From assembly GCA_914767715.1 (NCBI GenBank), contig OU612066.1:37920283-37984282 (forward strand): a stretch of DNA of 64,000 nucleotides, given 5' to 3'. The notes under the pieces were generated by a model, which had not been told where the DNA came from, searched no databases, and saw only the letters and a list, made by a program, of their open reading frames with translations. Shown here in pieces: positions 32,323 through 46,511 of the stretch (positions within the stretch are counted from its first letter, which is position 1; every line of letters begins with the position of its first letter). The position numbers and the translations under genes were made by a program. The DNA is from Membranipora membranacea. Its lineage: Eukaryota; Bryozoa; Gymnolaemata; Cheilostomatida; Membraniporidae.

Positions 32323-33694
32323 ATTATTTTTCCCTGTTGATTTCCTCAGCTCTTCAGCCGGTGATATGTTGGTATCGGGTTAGGACCTCTAGTAGAGCAG
32401 AGAACTGCTGCACTCTGTCTACTTATTATCATTATTGTTATTATTGTTATTATTATTATCGTTATTTATCTTGAGAAAACCTTCAAGAGAATCGTTATAC
32501 ATTTCTATGATAGCTTTGGATTATCCAAGATAATGTTCACCATGATATCATACACTGGATGGCTCAAGATTGTATGGTCATGCCTGGCATTGATAGGATT
32601 AGTCAGTTACAGGCACACTGCCATTGATATTACACTGACTGATAGGATGTGCATCCTTATCGTTGATCTGTCTGAGTCAATTTGTTAAAGTACCTATCCT
32701 GTGCCCTCCCTAATTCTAAAATTTTACCAAAACCATTCTGAAGGTACTCACTCTTCATTGAATTGATTAATGCTCTATCCATCAGAGATATATGTATATT
32801 CTAGTGAAGTATAGTATATCACATGATCACACATACTGCCCATTTGGCTCATGCAGCTTGTTTCCACTTGTTTCTAATATTCAATGTTACGCCACGTTGT
32901 AGATCATGTCACATAGTAGTTGAATTTGTTTTGTATAGCCTATTTTTGATTATGCAGCTTGAATTCCCCATGAATGACTTAATTATCATTTTGATACTCT
33001 CAATATTTTAACTTTTGGTAATTTGGACCTGTTGAAATTTCGAAGTTTCAATAATTATTTTATCAACCTATGACTTAGCTCGGACAAACTAAAGTAACTT
33101 ATTTAATCTCGATTATCAACCCAGATTTACATGTAGATTTTGAGAGCATAACCTGAGTTGCGATTCATGAGTCGCATGCACAATTTGTATACTTGCAACT
33201 GGTGAACTATTGAGGGTTAGGGTTGTTTTCCCTCTTAGTAGATGAAGATAACTCCAATTGTGAGATTACTGAGTGATCGCAGTTTAAAACAATTAATTTG
33301 AGGCTGACATTGATAATGAATTCAAGGTTCAGTGATGAAATACATGGTATGGCTGTTTGTAGAGAAATAACATCAGGTCAGGTGCGTCACCTGCTACGGG
33401 TAACCATGAATCCGGTACTACCTGGGGGGGGGGGGGGTGCACTGGACACCCCTGTAGAACTAAAAGCCACATCTACAAAATACATCATCTCAGTGGGTAC
33501 CTGTGGCAGTACCTAGGGGCAGGGGGGGGGGGGGGTACAGACAAACATGTATTCCGGTCAGCCACTGCAGCAGTATGTAGCTACTAGCACGTCTCGACCT
33601 GTTCTTGCCAGCTAGACATTATTTACACCCTGCCAAGAGAGGGATCATGGTACTACGAAAGCCATGTTCACTTTAACATTTCGCATGCAGTTTT
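32323..33694. other. No supported gene; two poly-G runs
   Basis: Contains a short TTATTR microsatellite (about 32421-32470) and two 14-base G runs at 33424-33437 and 33522-33535, which are likely assembly-fragile. No gene is recognisable. Confidence 0.5.
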
Positions 33695-35810
33695 ATGGTT
33701 AATGGCAACGGAAACATACCTGACACCGGCTCGAACGTCGCCTGGGTTAACAAGGTTCGCGCTGGCTTGCTCCCGCTCCGGCAGCCAGTGAAAAGTCAGA
33801 TAGGACGCAATGGTAAAACCAGAGTTGAGTTAAATGCATTGCTTGATGCAAGAAATAAGGCCAAAGTGAAAGTACTACAGAGAAAGACTAGAAGTAACGT
33901 TGACAGACTAGCAAAAGCCAGAAGTAAATTACAGAAGTATACTCGAGAGAAGAAGTCTGAATGGTGGGAGGAAAAAGCGATAGAACTCCAACGAGCAGCT
34001 GATAAAAATGACATGAAGGCATTTTACAATGGCCTTAGAGAGGTGTATGGGCCACAAAATAGGGGTACTGCCCAATTGTTTGATGAGGATGGTGAGACAG
34101 TATTAACAGCGAAGGATGACACCTTAAAAAGGTTTGCACAGCATTTTGACCACCTGCTGAATGTACCCGGGACTGTGGATCATGAAGCTCTAAGCAGTCT
34201 CACAGACATGCCGCCTGATGAAAGTCTGGATGACACGCCAAGCTTTGATGAACTGCTGAATGCCATATATGCAACGAAGGAAAATAAGGCCCCTGGGGAG
34301 TGTGGCATTCCAGCAGAGGTGTGGAAGCATGGCGGACTGAAGTTAAAAGAAAGACTGCATGACCTGATTGTTTTCATCTGGAAGAATGAGCAGATGCCGC
34401 AGAACTGGAAGAATGCAAACATTGTGCCCATTTTCAAAAAGGGCAGGAGGAAGATCTGTGGTAACTACAGAGGAATCTCACTGCTCTCTATAGCCGGTAA
34501 GATCACGGCCCGAATAATCCTCAACAGAATCAGTGAAAAGATAACTCCAAATATCCTACCTGAGACACAGTGTGGTTTTCGTAGCAGCAGAAGCACTATT
34601 GATATGGAGTTTAGCTTGCGCCAAATCCAAGAGAAATGTACTGAACAGAACAGGGAGCTATATGCTGTATTTATAGATTTTACTAAAGCCTTTGATACAG
34701 TATCAAGGGAAGGCCTCTGGAGTGTACTGAAGAAGTTTGGCTTCACAGAGAAATTCACAAATCTGATTAAAGCCCTCCATACGGGGATGCAAGCCAAAGT
34801 AGTACAAGGTAGAGACACATCGAATGAGTGGTGTCAAGCAGGGATGTGTTCTTGCTCCCACACTATTCTCATTATACCTGACAGCTATGTTAGAAGTTGC
34901 ATTTAAGGATGTACATGAAGGAATTTATATCCAAGCAAGACATGGGGCGGATCTCTTTAACATAGCCCAGTTCAAGTCCAAGACCCGTACAAACAAGCAC
35001 CTAGTAAGAGAGATGCTGTTTGCCGATGACAGTGCTTTGGTGGCCCACAGTGCTGCAGATATGCAGGTACTCGTAGACCACTTCGCTAAAGCAGCAGCTC
35101 AGTTCAGCCTGAAAATAAACATCGAAAAGACAGAATGCATGTACCAGCCAAGCAAACTCATTAATCCTCCGCCTGAGCCAGAGGTTATCATGATAGACCA
35201 TAAACCACTTGTACTTGCCTCAGACTTCACCTACCTAGGAAGCACTGTCTCCAGCACTGCAAAGATAGATAAAGAGCTGCGAAACAGACTAGGCAAGGCA
35301 AGCGCGGCTTTCGGGAAGCTTCAACAGAGATTGTGGAACAACAGACATGTCTCCATAAGGGTGAAATGTAAAGTCTATAGAGCTGTGGTGCTTTCATGTC
35401 TCCTCTATGGAGCTGAAGCATGGACGATATACAGGACCCAAGTGAAAAAACTAAGCGCTTTCATGATGAGACAACTGAGGGACATAATGAGTGTAAAGTG
35501 GTATAACAAAATCACAAATGAAGAGATACTAAGACATGCCAACCTGCCTTGCATAGCAGATATTCTCATTGAAAGGAACTTGAGATGGGTAGGCCATATG
35601 CATAGGATGGACAATGACCGGCTCCCTAGGCAACTGCTGTACTCGCAATTGAAAGAAGGAAACAGAAATCAGGGAAGGCCTAGACTCAGATTTAAAGACG
35701 CTGCAAAAAGAAACATGAACTGGAAAGAGATCAACCTGAACTCCTGGCAATCCATGGCTAAAAACAGAGTTGCGTGGAGGACTGCAACCAAATCAAAGCC
35801 AAAACCATAG
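33695..35810 (+). mobile_element. 5'-truncated, frameshifted LINE
   Basis: Two overlapping frames make up one reverse transcriptase. The first (33695 to about 34825) has NWKNANIVPIFKKG, NYRGISLLSIAGKI and AVFIDFTKAFDTVSR. The second (34824-35810) resumes at GVKQGCVLAPTLFSLYL, with LFADDSALVA and the C-terminal RNLRWVGHMHRM and GRPRLRFKDA typical of RTE-like LINEs. A one-base shift near 34824 (TCGAATGAG) breaks the ORF just before the VKQG motif. There is no APE endonuclease upstream, so the copy is 5'-truncated and cannot move on its own. Confidence 0.9.
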
Positions 35811-38800
35811 AACAGTCTTAGTCACATCGACTGACTGCAAGAGAGAACATCAGTTTATAATTTTGTGTCAGTAACTGGATCAAAATAAAAAAAACTGACA
35901 GCTTTCAAATTTTGCATTGACTACCGTCCTAGTAACAACCTCCACAAAATCAGGCAAGTAGATGATAAATATGTTATAGCAACCATACATAAACTGCCAT
36001 TTGCTTGTTCAGGTTTAGATATGTTTCCCTAATACCACATGCGTGAATATGTATCAGTGGGGGCTAAATTTGAGTGACATAGTCCTACTCTGGGTCCAAA
36101 AGACAGATTGGATTAAAGTCTTAACCAAATCACTCAGTTACAAGGCCTGAAATTCTGATATATCGTTTATTAAGTGTTTTACTATTGTGGTCTATAGGTA
36201 ACCATATCTAATAGAAGTTATTTTCACAGTTCCAGCCTCCCAAATGTTTGACGGTGCTATTTTTTAACTGGGCCGTCATGTTCTTGCTCTCACCATATAC
36301 AGCAAACTTGGGACTAACTGGAGTAGCACAATTTTTGCAAAACTTTATCTTCTTAGGCTTCCAGTCTCCGAGTTTTAAAGGGTCAGTCCTATTAGAAAAA
36401 TGGATATATCACCCTAGTAAATTAAGTATTGTGAGTTCATAGAGCAAATAAAAATAATAAAAAAATGATAATTGTAGAAAATAGCAAATAGTGTTTTTTT
36501 TCAATTATTTTAGCAAGGACTATAGTGGATCATAGTGGTCAGGGAGAGGCAATAAATCACTATGATCGACTATGATCCCAATTTTAGGATTTTTGATTCC
36601 CAATTAATAAGGTTCACAGGCTGTTTTATTTCATATGCTCTAATGACTTTTCAGCCTGAGATCTTTAAAACCATACCAAACATGGCCTTGCAGGGCTGTC
36701 ACTTTACAATCGGGTTTTGCAATAGCATGTTTCTCTGACCCCTCATACTATGCAACCAGTCAGACTGTCATGCAAGGACTAAAATTTCCAAAATATAATA
36801 CCATTTTGTACTGCCACTTTCATCAATAATCTCACCTGTTCATAATTGTAACAAATGAAATCCATAGCTTTTACTCAAATGATGAGGATTCAATAAATCT
36901 ACAGGTTATTCAGATCTGTTTTCAGCACGATGAGCAGCAGGAGTTTATTTAGATTTTCATCAAAGCAACCTTTGAATATATCTTATATCTTGAGATATTT
37001 GAGTTAATCCGCTATATAAACCTTTTGATCATTATGAGATCTTAGTTTGACCACTATACTGACGTGTCAGTGAAGGAATTTCTGATGTGGGCTAAGTAAT
37101 TCCTGAGAAACAGAAAAGGTGATATATCGGGTTAAACCGTTCAAGCTACCTAACACTAACGCGCACCTATAGCACATGTGAGAAAAGGAAGTTAGCTCGG
37201 TTGGTTTTTCGAAAGCTTGGTGAAAGTACATGACATCAAAATCTTATGATTGATGGACATCTGATTGTGTACTTGTGGGAAACAACCATCTGAGAGAATT
37301 AAGGTCGTCAACTTATAGCATATCTCTGTCAAACAGTCAATCGCCTTAATTAAATTTCAGACTAAAATACGCAAGTAACTATAAATATAGTTGGCGATAA
37401 ACTTCCAACATTTATTGCCAATGTATAGTTTTCCGTTTCTGTTGCGTCGCAAAATATTTATAAATTCCATACCAAGTTATGTTCTCCCTAGCTGCAGGAA
37501 GTTTAATATTATATCCTATATGACTTTGAAGTAGTCCATTCATTACAATGGCCTCATGATCTAACTGGCCTCAGAAAGAATTGAGCAAAGATGTGCCCAA
37601 TTTGAGACGAGCTGATTTTGGGCTTGTTTGAGAACGGATGACTGGATATTGCTGCTATAAACAAGCAGTCTTGTTTGATAAGCTTATTATAATATTTATG
37701 TAATTTCACCAAAAATATAGTGGATAGTCGATTCATTTGAGTTCCTTTATCGTATAACCAGCAAATGCAGGGAATTATAAACAAGTGAGAAAGGGGCCAG
37801 CATTAGAGCTCAATACTTCAAACTCAAATATTTATAGAAAGCAACAACTTGTGAAATTTCCTGCACATCATGGGTTTGGGACAGCCAGTTGGATAGTTTT
37901 GATCCAGGATCTTCACTGTTACATAACCGCCAAAAGTATGGCGAGGCGGCATCCGACAGATTACAGGGTGTTGGTAGACAGAGCACCTTTACATACTGTG
38001 TCTCGTTTTTATTGATAGACGTCGGTCTTGAGCTAAATTTAAATTCTCGGCTCATCAGCCAAGGTTATTTTATTTAGACCTAATGATTCATAAGATGATT
38101 AACGAGACAGAATAGAAAGAAATGTGTCAAAAGAAGTGAAGAAATAAAAACCGGTGTTAAAACGGAGTATGTCATAAATTATTGTGTGAGATCTGCCATT
38201 TCACCATATATAGATCCACACTTGACAGCCCTAACTTTAATTTAAATATTGTTATCCTTATCAGGATAAAGGTTTAACATTATTAACATTACAGTTCAAA
38301 ACTGTATCACTTGAACCTTCTTTGACCAAAGATTTCCATAATCCAAGTTCCGTGATTATACAGTTTCCGAAATAGACAGTTATGTCATGCTCCACAGCTG
38401 CAATTGTTACCACTCACTTCTGCTCTCAAACATTAATCAATCACAATTGTGACCATTCATAGTATCAAAGAGTAAGGATATCCTATATTATCTTACTTCT
38501 CATAATATACTTTTAATTATCAGCTGGTCTGACCAAGAAGTCCTCTAACTCCTTGGTCTGACTTCATTTATTTCTATGACCGACGATTCAGGGTCAATCA
38601 ATTCCTGGGCCTCGATATTCACCCCTAGGACATTATTTAGAACATCTGAGCTCGCCTTACTGGTATTAGAGGCAGGCAACTCCCAATGTTTTCTTAGAGC
38701 AATATAATAAGATACTGTGAGATCCAGGAAAGTCATTTAATTAAAGCATCTCACTGCACCTTGCTGGGGGTGAGATGCTAAAGGTTTTTTGACCAAATAT

Positions 38801-41800
38801 TCCACTACTTGAGGGCACTATTTTCTCAGAGTGAATGATCTTAGAACCAGATTGCCAACAGAACAAGGATCTTGAGTAGAGGATTTGGCTTAAAAAGCAA
38901 GGGAATTTATACTCTTTGCTAAACTAAAAAGCATCTCTTGTGCTTTTTTCAGACTGACCAGGCGCAGTGCAGGGCTCTTTTCTTTTGTGACCCCAGTATG
39001 TTGAAAACTGGGACAGGGCAGGTGTTCATTTCTACTGATCAATTTCATTTTTCATTATATCACATAAATATAATTCACATGCTTGTTCTCATTTGGCTAC
39101 ACAAATTTGCTCGGAAAATCAAAATGTTGATCAAATCTTAAATATAACCCTTCCCTCCCTCACACACCCATTCTTGGTAAACAGGAAATTAAATTTCCAA
39201 TGGCGGTGAAATGACACCAACACTATATTTGATATATTTCTTTCAGATTTTCTAATAACAAGTGCTAGGAATTGTTTTGGGTGTGCTGAGATCTAAATCT
39301 AGCCCCTGTTGTGAGCTTTGTCTAGAACGTATTTAAGGCACATTTCATTTGTTTAATGTGCTTTTTCGTCAAAATTAATGCTCCTTTTGTAAAAAGTAAT
39401 CAGTCATGATGGCCTTGCTTGCACTAAAGGACACCAGATTGTTGAAAGGATGCACGGGTTTGTAACGCTTTCAATTGCAATTAAAATGTTTGATTCACTA
39501 GTGTTTATGAAAAGGCTACAGTCTACAAGTTTTACTTCTGTTTGGATTAGTGATGATTTTGGATATTGATTTTGTGGGTTGCTGTCCTGATAAGGTTGTA
39601 TGTAAAAAGATCTAAACATGAGTGCTCATTATGTGGACCTCTGTTTTAGTCTTCCTAATTTGGATTCAGCATGGTTTTTTCCTATTGCAGCCAAACTCTC
39701 AGTTTTCATGATAAACTGCTAAAATTTTTAATGTTTTCTGTTGAGTCTAACAAAATCAGCCTCATTAAAATCCTGAATGTAACAATTGGTCATTTTGTCT
39801 ATCAATGTCATAATTTTGGGGTAAGAATAATCGAGTAAATTCAGTCTTTGAAGGAAGTCATTTACTGGGATTAATGCCTTACAAACCTTTTTTTCGCTCA
39901 ACACCATGCTTGGACACAAAAAGTAGTGAAAAGGAATATTAGTGATTAGTCACTGTATAGTGATTTTTCAGGTCCTATAGTAACGGGGAGAAATTTACGT
40001 GCAAGTTTGTTGTCAAAGGCAAGGCAAAGATTTCAGCGCCAATCCTAATTGGAACAAATTTAATGCAGAAAGATTGCCAGGTATATATAAGTATATATAA
40101 GTAAAGGTTTTCCTCTGGATATTTTGGAAAATAAATTGTTGTAACTGAAAGTTAGTTGTCAAAAATCAAGATGTAATTTCCGTCTTGCGTCTGCGAGATT
40201 TGTGATTAGTCCCCCTGCCTTCCCTACAATGCAAGATCTTGGTTTGTAAAAAGATTTGTTGCTCTCGCTGATAATTTGGACATGCAGTACCAACTCACAC
40301 CAGTTCCAAGTCCCCACTAAAATTTTTATAGCTATCCCCCCTCAGCTTTACATCATGATTTATAATTGTAGAACTTTATTATGTGAAGACTGCTTGTAGG
40401 TTTTATAGTTTGAGAAACCAGTGTGAATAATTTTGACATTAATAAATGACAAAATAATGACAATATTAGTAGCATTGCTAAAGGCATTTGATACCCATGA
40501 GCAGTTAAAACTTTATTTGACTAGCAAAAATATTGTGTTCTTATGTAAAACTTAGTAATAGTTAACATTCCCTTTAAGTCTGCATAAGAAATCTCCATCA
40601 GACAAATACAAGCTGGTATAATGAGTGTTCACTTCAATACTGGTGGTAGCTAACATTAATAAAGTACTCTACTCTAGGTGAGCGCTGACAATATTCAGGA
40701 GGTGACAGAGCTAAGAGCTAAGGGGTAATAGTAACACCTTCTAGCCCATATCTAGATGTCTCTGAAATCTTGCAATGGCGTGTAACATCCAACATCTTTG
40801 CAGACAACTCATATCTCACTCATCTATCACCTGCAGATTAAATTACACTAAAATACATATCTACGACTCGGCAACTTACCAAGAAGTACAAATAATAATG
40901 TAATTAATATTACAACGGCCTTCTACTCCCTGCCGATGATGTAGAGATGATAATTCTGCAAATCATTCATTGTTAAGGCTGTGCTGCCCTGTAACTGGTC
41001 TGGGCCTTAGAACCAACATAAATGAAAGAAATTCCTACAAACAGCAAGTCGGATATTCCACAAAGTTAAAAAAAAACAAAAAGGGCTCAAAACATATAAT
41101 GACTTGGTATAAAGTCGACCTTCCCACCCCTCTCCACCAACACGTATACAAAACGGGAAACTCAAATGTAAATATTGATTGCCATATGATAATCTGTAAA
41201 GAAAAGGTAGAATTTAAAGGCATTTAATGTCGGGCCCCGAAGGCGAATGTAAGGACACAACAATTAAATTAAAACCAGTCTGTTAACATCCTTATGATCA
41301 CTTTTCCCAAATAGCGGTAGAATAGCCTAGTCATTCATATATAAACGCATTATTTTTAACGCTTTGAGATCAGAATGCCACTACTTTAAATGCGTCATAC
41401 TCTTGCTCAAGTATATATAAAAATACTTTATTTTGGTTTTTAATTATATGTATGGGCTATTTTCATTATAATAATTGCGATAAGATGAGGTGCACTAAAA
41501 TAAACTTCCCCAAACTTCTGACATATTATTTGGTAAACAGGAGCCTTATTCAGATTCAGTCATTACTTATATCTAACAGAACTGTCATCTAATCTTAATA
41601 CGTAAAAGCTCAAAGTCTGATGAGGTTTAAAAGATTATTATCATTTAATTGTACAAGTTGCGTTTCTAAGCTTTTATTGATGCAGCAGACACGTGTTTAC
41701 CAATCTCTCTCTCCGCCAACAGAGTGAAGGACGATAGACTTAGATATTAATCATCAGCTGTGTTACGAATTCCTTGATACTTCTGACGGCTTTGTTGAAA

Positions 41801-42310
41801 CCTCAAAGGTCCGCTGGTTTTTAAGATTTTTTATCCGCTTTCGACATAAGCTTACAAACTATTCATAAAAATGGAAATGAGTTTATAATTCCAGTCGGAA
41901 TACACAAAAAATGTTACAGCTTCAAAGCATAATTATAAAATAATATGTTAGTGAAAAAATGAACTCAATAGCTTACACTGGCATTAGCTTCAAATCAAAT
42001 ATAAATATATCATATCTTTAATAAAACAAATCAATTAAATAATATTTAATAGTTGCCGGTCAATACACTAGCCATTTCCCAAGCAACAGAAAAAATAACA
42101 CGAACAGATTCTTTGGCAGAGAGGGGAAACATGTTTTTGATAAAATAAAAATCTTGCGATGCAATGAGACAAAAATGGCTCAAATAAATATGACTACAAT
42201 ATTATTGTATAATTACTATCACAATGAGCAAAATATCTGAATGGAGTAAAGCTCGTCTTTGGCTGTCGTAGGACTATTCAGAGGTAGATGATCATCTAAT
42301 TTATCAAAGT
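35811..42310. other. Gene-poor stretch
   Basis: Includes the 3' remnant of the LINE and the second copy of a dispersed repeat. Short ORFs (36248-36442, 38545-38736, 39404-39619, 40970-41227) show no recognisable similarity or convincing splice context. The minus ORF at 38545-38736 has the most protein-like composition but remains unassigned. Confidence 0.4.
36608..36712 (-). repeat. Dispersed about 100-bp repeat, copy 2
   Basis: Inverted relative to 24181-24285: GGTTCACAGGCTG, then GACTTTTCAGCCTGAGATCT and CCATACCAAACATGGCCTTG. Probably a short non-autonomous element. Confidence 0.85.
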
Positions 42311-42764
42311 TCAGCAGAAAAGGCCCTCGTTTTCACTGATGTAGTTGTCAGTCATACCCAGTCCAGCAGATTTCTAAATCAGAAAACTTAAATCAAAACA
42401 GTGCAGATTGATTTCAAAGCAGCTGCTGAGAAGGAAAATATTACACATCTCAGCACATATTTATCGTAATATCAATCTGAGAGCCACGAGAGCCACGAGA
42501 GAAGCGTTGAGAATATTAAACACGGCACACCTAGTGTTTTTCGCTGAATAAAACAATATTTTACTGTGATAGAAATGCACATACCATACGAGCTTTTCTT
42601 GATTGTGTTGAGGTCCGATGTCGAGGTCCCTTGGCATCCCCAACTGTTTTGTTATAAAGTGAGAGGCTTTCACTGCTCAATTCTTCCTCCATAGTATGTT
42701 CTGCGATGTGATAAATGCTGTCAAAACATTGCTGGTAGTCTCTGTCTGCTCCGAGTCTGCCCAT
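42311..42764 (-). CDS. Small two-exon gene A (80 aa), duplicate of gene B
   Basis: Exon 1 is 42585-42764 (60 codons, start MGRLGADRDYQQCFDSIYHI) and ends ATG before donor GTATGT. Exon 2 is 42311-42373 (acceptor CTGATTTAG), coding KSAGLGMTDNYISENEGLFC and stop. The gene 4.2 kb away has the same exon 1 length, the same phase-0 intron and about 70% identical residues, with SSESLSLYNKT invariant. That is good evidence that both are coding. No signal peptide or membrane span; acidic centre, basic RHRTSTQSRKAR stretch. Function and family not recognised. The start has A at -3 and G at +4. Confidence 0.8.
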
Positions 42765-42830
42765 TATGATGATGTGTGTGTTTCAAAGTAAAGACTATAA
42801 AAAAAAAATTAAGCTAGTTATTCCTGTTTA

Positions 42831-42923
42831 CTAGTTTATTTGGTAGAATTTGTGTTGATGTGTTTTGAGTTGTTGCTTGATTGTTTCTGCTTTGAGATAC
42901 AAGCGAAAAGTGATTTTATCCAT
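42831..42923 (-). other. Upstream ORF of gene A
   Basis: Starts at ATG 42923-42921 just below the TATA box and encodes 30 residues beginning MDKITFRLYL, ending before the main start. The ATG and next codons are conserved in gene B (MDKIT), where the ORF is 16 residues. Probably in the 5' leader and able to reduce main-ORF translation. Confidence 0.5.
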
Positions 42924-42935
42924 GTAAGACGCCAG

Positions 42936-42943
42936 TTTATATA
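42936..42943 (-). promoter_or_regulatory. TATA box of gene A
   Basis: TATATAAA on the minus strand, 172 bases above the main ATG. The same box, at nearly the same distance and followed by the conserved block TTACATGGATAAAATCACT, precedes gene B. Confidence 0.75.
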
Positions 42944-43469
42944 CATGCACTGAGCCTGACAGCAGCCCAGTGCACCATAACACCAATGCACATGACATAG
43001 TCTGATGGTCACAATATTAAAAAGTTTGGACTGATATCATTCACTATAATCCAACTTCAAATCTTTTAGAATTTGGCAATAATGAGGAATTCCTATTTTT
43101 CATTGATAGAAGATTGACATTCATTGCCAATGACAGCCTGACTGACAAGTTCCGTATAACAAATACACCAAAAATCAATGTCATGCCTAAAATGTTACTC
43201 TTTATCCTGCTTTCTAAAGGAACTGGAAGAAACCATGTAAATTTAGATCCTGGAATACTGTAAATAAAACTATCAAAAAATAATTCAATTTATCCTTTAT
43301 ACAATTGATTATAGATATATTTTTGGATTATTAAGTCTTCATCTTTATTTATTTAGCAATTCATGATCCTTTTGACGCAAAAGGTTTAATAGGGCAAAGG
43401 GAAACCAGTCTAACTGATGCAAGTATATGATATGTGTCTTAATTACTGTATGTTTGCATTACATGTAAG

Positions 43470-43640
43470 TAAATGTATACATATATATATATACATTTAT
43501 ATTTATATATAACATTATATTTATATATACATATATGTGTACATATATATATATATATAACATTAATATATACATATATATATTACATTAATATATAAAT
43601 ATATATGTGTACATATAGTATATATATATTCTCATCTTTA
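43470..43640. repeat. TA-rich microsatellite
   Basis: Interrupted ATATAT and TACATATATA arrays. Confidence 0.9.
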
Positions 43641-43884
43641 ATTAGGATCCTCACAACTGTACGAGAAAATATAAAATGAGCACTTAAAACAACAATATAT
43701 AGACAGTGATGTAGCGTATGCCCACATGCTTTACCAGGGTATTGAATTGATTCCCTTCAAATTTTATCATTATATCTTCCAATGCCTCTGAATACATGAT
43801 GTGAAGTTTCAAAGTTAGATGAGTAACTTGCTACAATATAGACAGATTAAAAATGTCGCTACAATTTTGATTATTTGCTTGTTT

Positions 43885-43901
43885 CCCCCCCCCCCCCCCC
43901 C
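43885..43901 (+). repeat. C homopolymer, 17 bases
   Basis: Uninterrupted run of C; its length is uncertain in any assembly. Confidence 0.9.
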
Positions 43902-44159
43902 GGCTTTCTGCTGGTCACATGACTTATCATGACATAATAATACTGTTAGAGTCATATAAAAATACTGTTGGAGTGGTATTTATTTTTGTGCAAAAAACAA
44001 CTTGTTGACAGAATTGAACCTAGCCCACCAACTTCATGAATTGAATCACTACAATTACAACTACAGTCCAGTGCATCATTGAATGTTGTAGAAAACAGTG
44101 ACTTATGGATAATCATCACAAGGCTGAAAAAATCGGACTGTCCAACTTCGAATTGATTG

Positions 44160-44375
44160 ATAGACGACATAGTGTGAATGGCCGGCCCCACCAGCGTGAA
44201 GCCACCCCTGTGTATTGATTCATTCCTTCGCTTCTAGCCCTCAGGGAATTTTGACATGTTTCGCAGCCTGGGTGCTGCCACCTTATCATTGTTTCACTGC
44301 ATAAACGCAGCCCTGCTTCTCCATGCTTACACTCTAAGCCATACCAGTGTGTGGAGGTTTGCCTTCTCATCACAT
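44160..44375 (-). pseudogene. Relic of the endonuclease element's 3' part
   Basis: The minus strand shares ACACAGGGGTGGCTTCA and GGGGCCGGCCAT with about 30600-30645 inside the 28.6-31.2 kb element, plus weaker similarity above. It shows that part of that element is dispersed in the genome. No intact ORF. Confidence 0.65.
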
Positions 44376-44642
44376 CATCTTCTCATTATGAGTGGATATT
44401 TAAATATAGTCTTCAACGCAAGTTCTATGAATACGGATCACCATTTAAGATTCGCTAGATCAGAGTGCCACAATTGTATATACGTCATCATTGCACATTT
44501 GATAATTATTGTATAAAACAGACCCAATTATCAACTTGGATCAATAAAAGTAATTGATTTAGATTTACAATTTATTGTAAATGCACAAAAGAGGAATTAA
44601 TAATATTTCGTTATGTCACCAAGGCCATTTTATTATTTAAGC

Positions 44643-44698
44643 AGACGGTGAGATGGCGAGATGGCGAGGTGGGAGATGGTGAGATGGCGTTTTGGAGG
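44643..44698. repeat. Short GAGATGGC repeat
   Basis: Imperfect tandem copies of GAGATGGC and GAGATGGT. Confidence 0.75.
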
Positions 44699-46511
44699 CG
44701 ATGCTTTGCCTTGTGTCATACAAATCCATAAAATATTTGATAATTAGGAAATAGCTTTCTTTATAATTATGCAAATCTGCACCAATTGTTTTACTTACCC
44801 AATAATAAGACTATGTTCCGTGATTGGGATTAACAAGTTCTGCCCATCTTCTGATCATACCATTTGGAGACCCACGGATCTAGGCTAGCGAGATTTCCAG
44901 CTGGCTTTGTGGAGAACTCAAACGTATTACATTACAGTTACAGAGTGGAGATACTCTGCTGGTGCTGCTGTAGTACAAGGGCGCTCTGCAGCTGTGGAGA
45001 AGCCGCCACTTGAGTCAGTAAATATCCCATAATGCAATTGTCATGAGTTTCCAAAGATAAGATTGATGAGAATCATAACCAAATCATAACCAAGAACTTC
45101 TAAACGACACTGTTTCCATCTTAGCTACCTCATTCAAACAGCCATTCTGACATAAGTTTTTTAATAACAATCACACTCGAAATTGTGGTTTGTTCACTGC
45201 TGTTCATAATTCGCTCATAAGCGGGTCAGTATGACGACATATAAACTTCCTAAGTTCAGATACTTGTGGTGGTATAGTGCGTAATCAATCAAAGACATGC
45301 ATACACGAGAGTGAGACACTTTCTGTTCAAACAAACCTGACATTGTAGCTAGATTGGCGGCTCCTATGTGAATTTTTGGCTCTGAAATCAACTGATATAA
45401 TATATGGTTTGTGAAAGTAATTGTGCGGTAATTTTTGTGCTTTACAGAAATTGAAGACAATCACCATACAATTTAACTGATCTTAGTTTTACTAAGCCAT
45501 GCATACCTGTACCAGATAGATCGGGAAATAGCTTGAACGCACTGGTACAGGTACAGGGTATTTGGGTAACACATGTTATTCTAAGAAGTTGTCTACCACT
45601 TTGATGACATTTTGACAAGGCCATCAAGCTCTGACTGCATACAGATCCAAATCATACAGGCAAACATATGCATTATGTTCTCTTCCCTATATGCATCTGC
45701 CAGACTAGCCAAAATCATCCTCGTCTTTATGAAGGAATGAAGTACATTGGTTGCGTGTATTGCATATTTGGATAGACTTCTAACTAGACGTCAATAAAGC
45801 TAACAGTGGACTGCTACTTCAGGAATCTAATTTGCTGTTCAACCATTTGCTTTAAATATTTTATTCTGGTGATTACGAAAGACTTGCTTGCTATTTTCGT
45901 TTGAGTAGATGATACTGCAATATTTCCAAAATGGTAATACTGTTTAGAGTTTCAACCACAAAATGAAAAAATATATCAGGCACAAAAATGATCATGGTCG
46001 GAAAACACTGCCAAAAATGAATTGTTAGAGAAAGCTGTCAACGAAGAGCTGACACGGTCAATAGTCATAAAAATAAATATACCAAAGAGTAAAGAGTTAC
46101 TCATTGAATATACTATGTTAGTGAAATGTATGGAACAATTAAATATGATTCAACCTCTAGCGATCAATACATTTACCTTTGCCCAGACGGTGAAAAAGAA
46201 AATAAATAGAAGTTACTCGATGTCGAGTATTCTTTGGTAGAATGCTGAAACAAAACTTCAAAAATGATGAATCTTTTGATGCAATGAAACCAAAGAATGT
46301 CATAGATTGAAACGAATAAAATGTCATTTATGGGAATACTATCACAATGCACAAAATCTCTGTATGCAATAAAATGTAGCTGGTCTTGGGTTGATTAAAT
46401 ACTTTGGATTATATCCTGCTCACTTCTTGGTTTGCAACCAATGTTGATGCAGCGATTCTAAATAGCTTTGTTGTAAGAGGGGTTAGAGGATTAATCTGAT
46501 TGAGAAAACAG

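Larger units (their letters stand above)
42944..46511. other. Spacer between the duplicated genes
   Basis: Its first 200 bases match the upstream flank of gene B in patches (GGTCACA, TTTGGCAATA). It also holds a TA-rich microsatellite, a C run and a relic of the endonuclease element. The ORF at 46022-46240 (plus) is unassigned. Confidence 0.45.

Noticed and set aside
38545-38736. 63-codon minus ORF with protein-like composition
   Set aside because: No similarity recognised and no convincing splice or promoter context; kept only as unassigned.
46022-46240. 72-codon plus ORF between the duplicated genes
   Set aside because: No counterpart at the equivalent place near gene A despite flanking similarity, so probably not coding.
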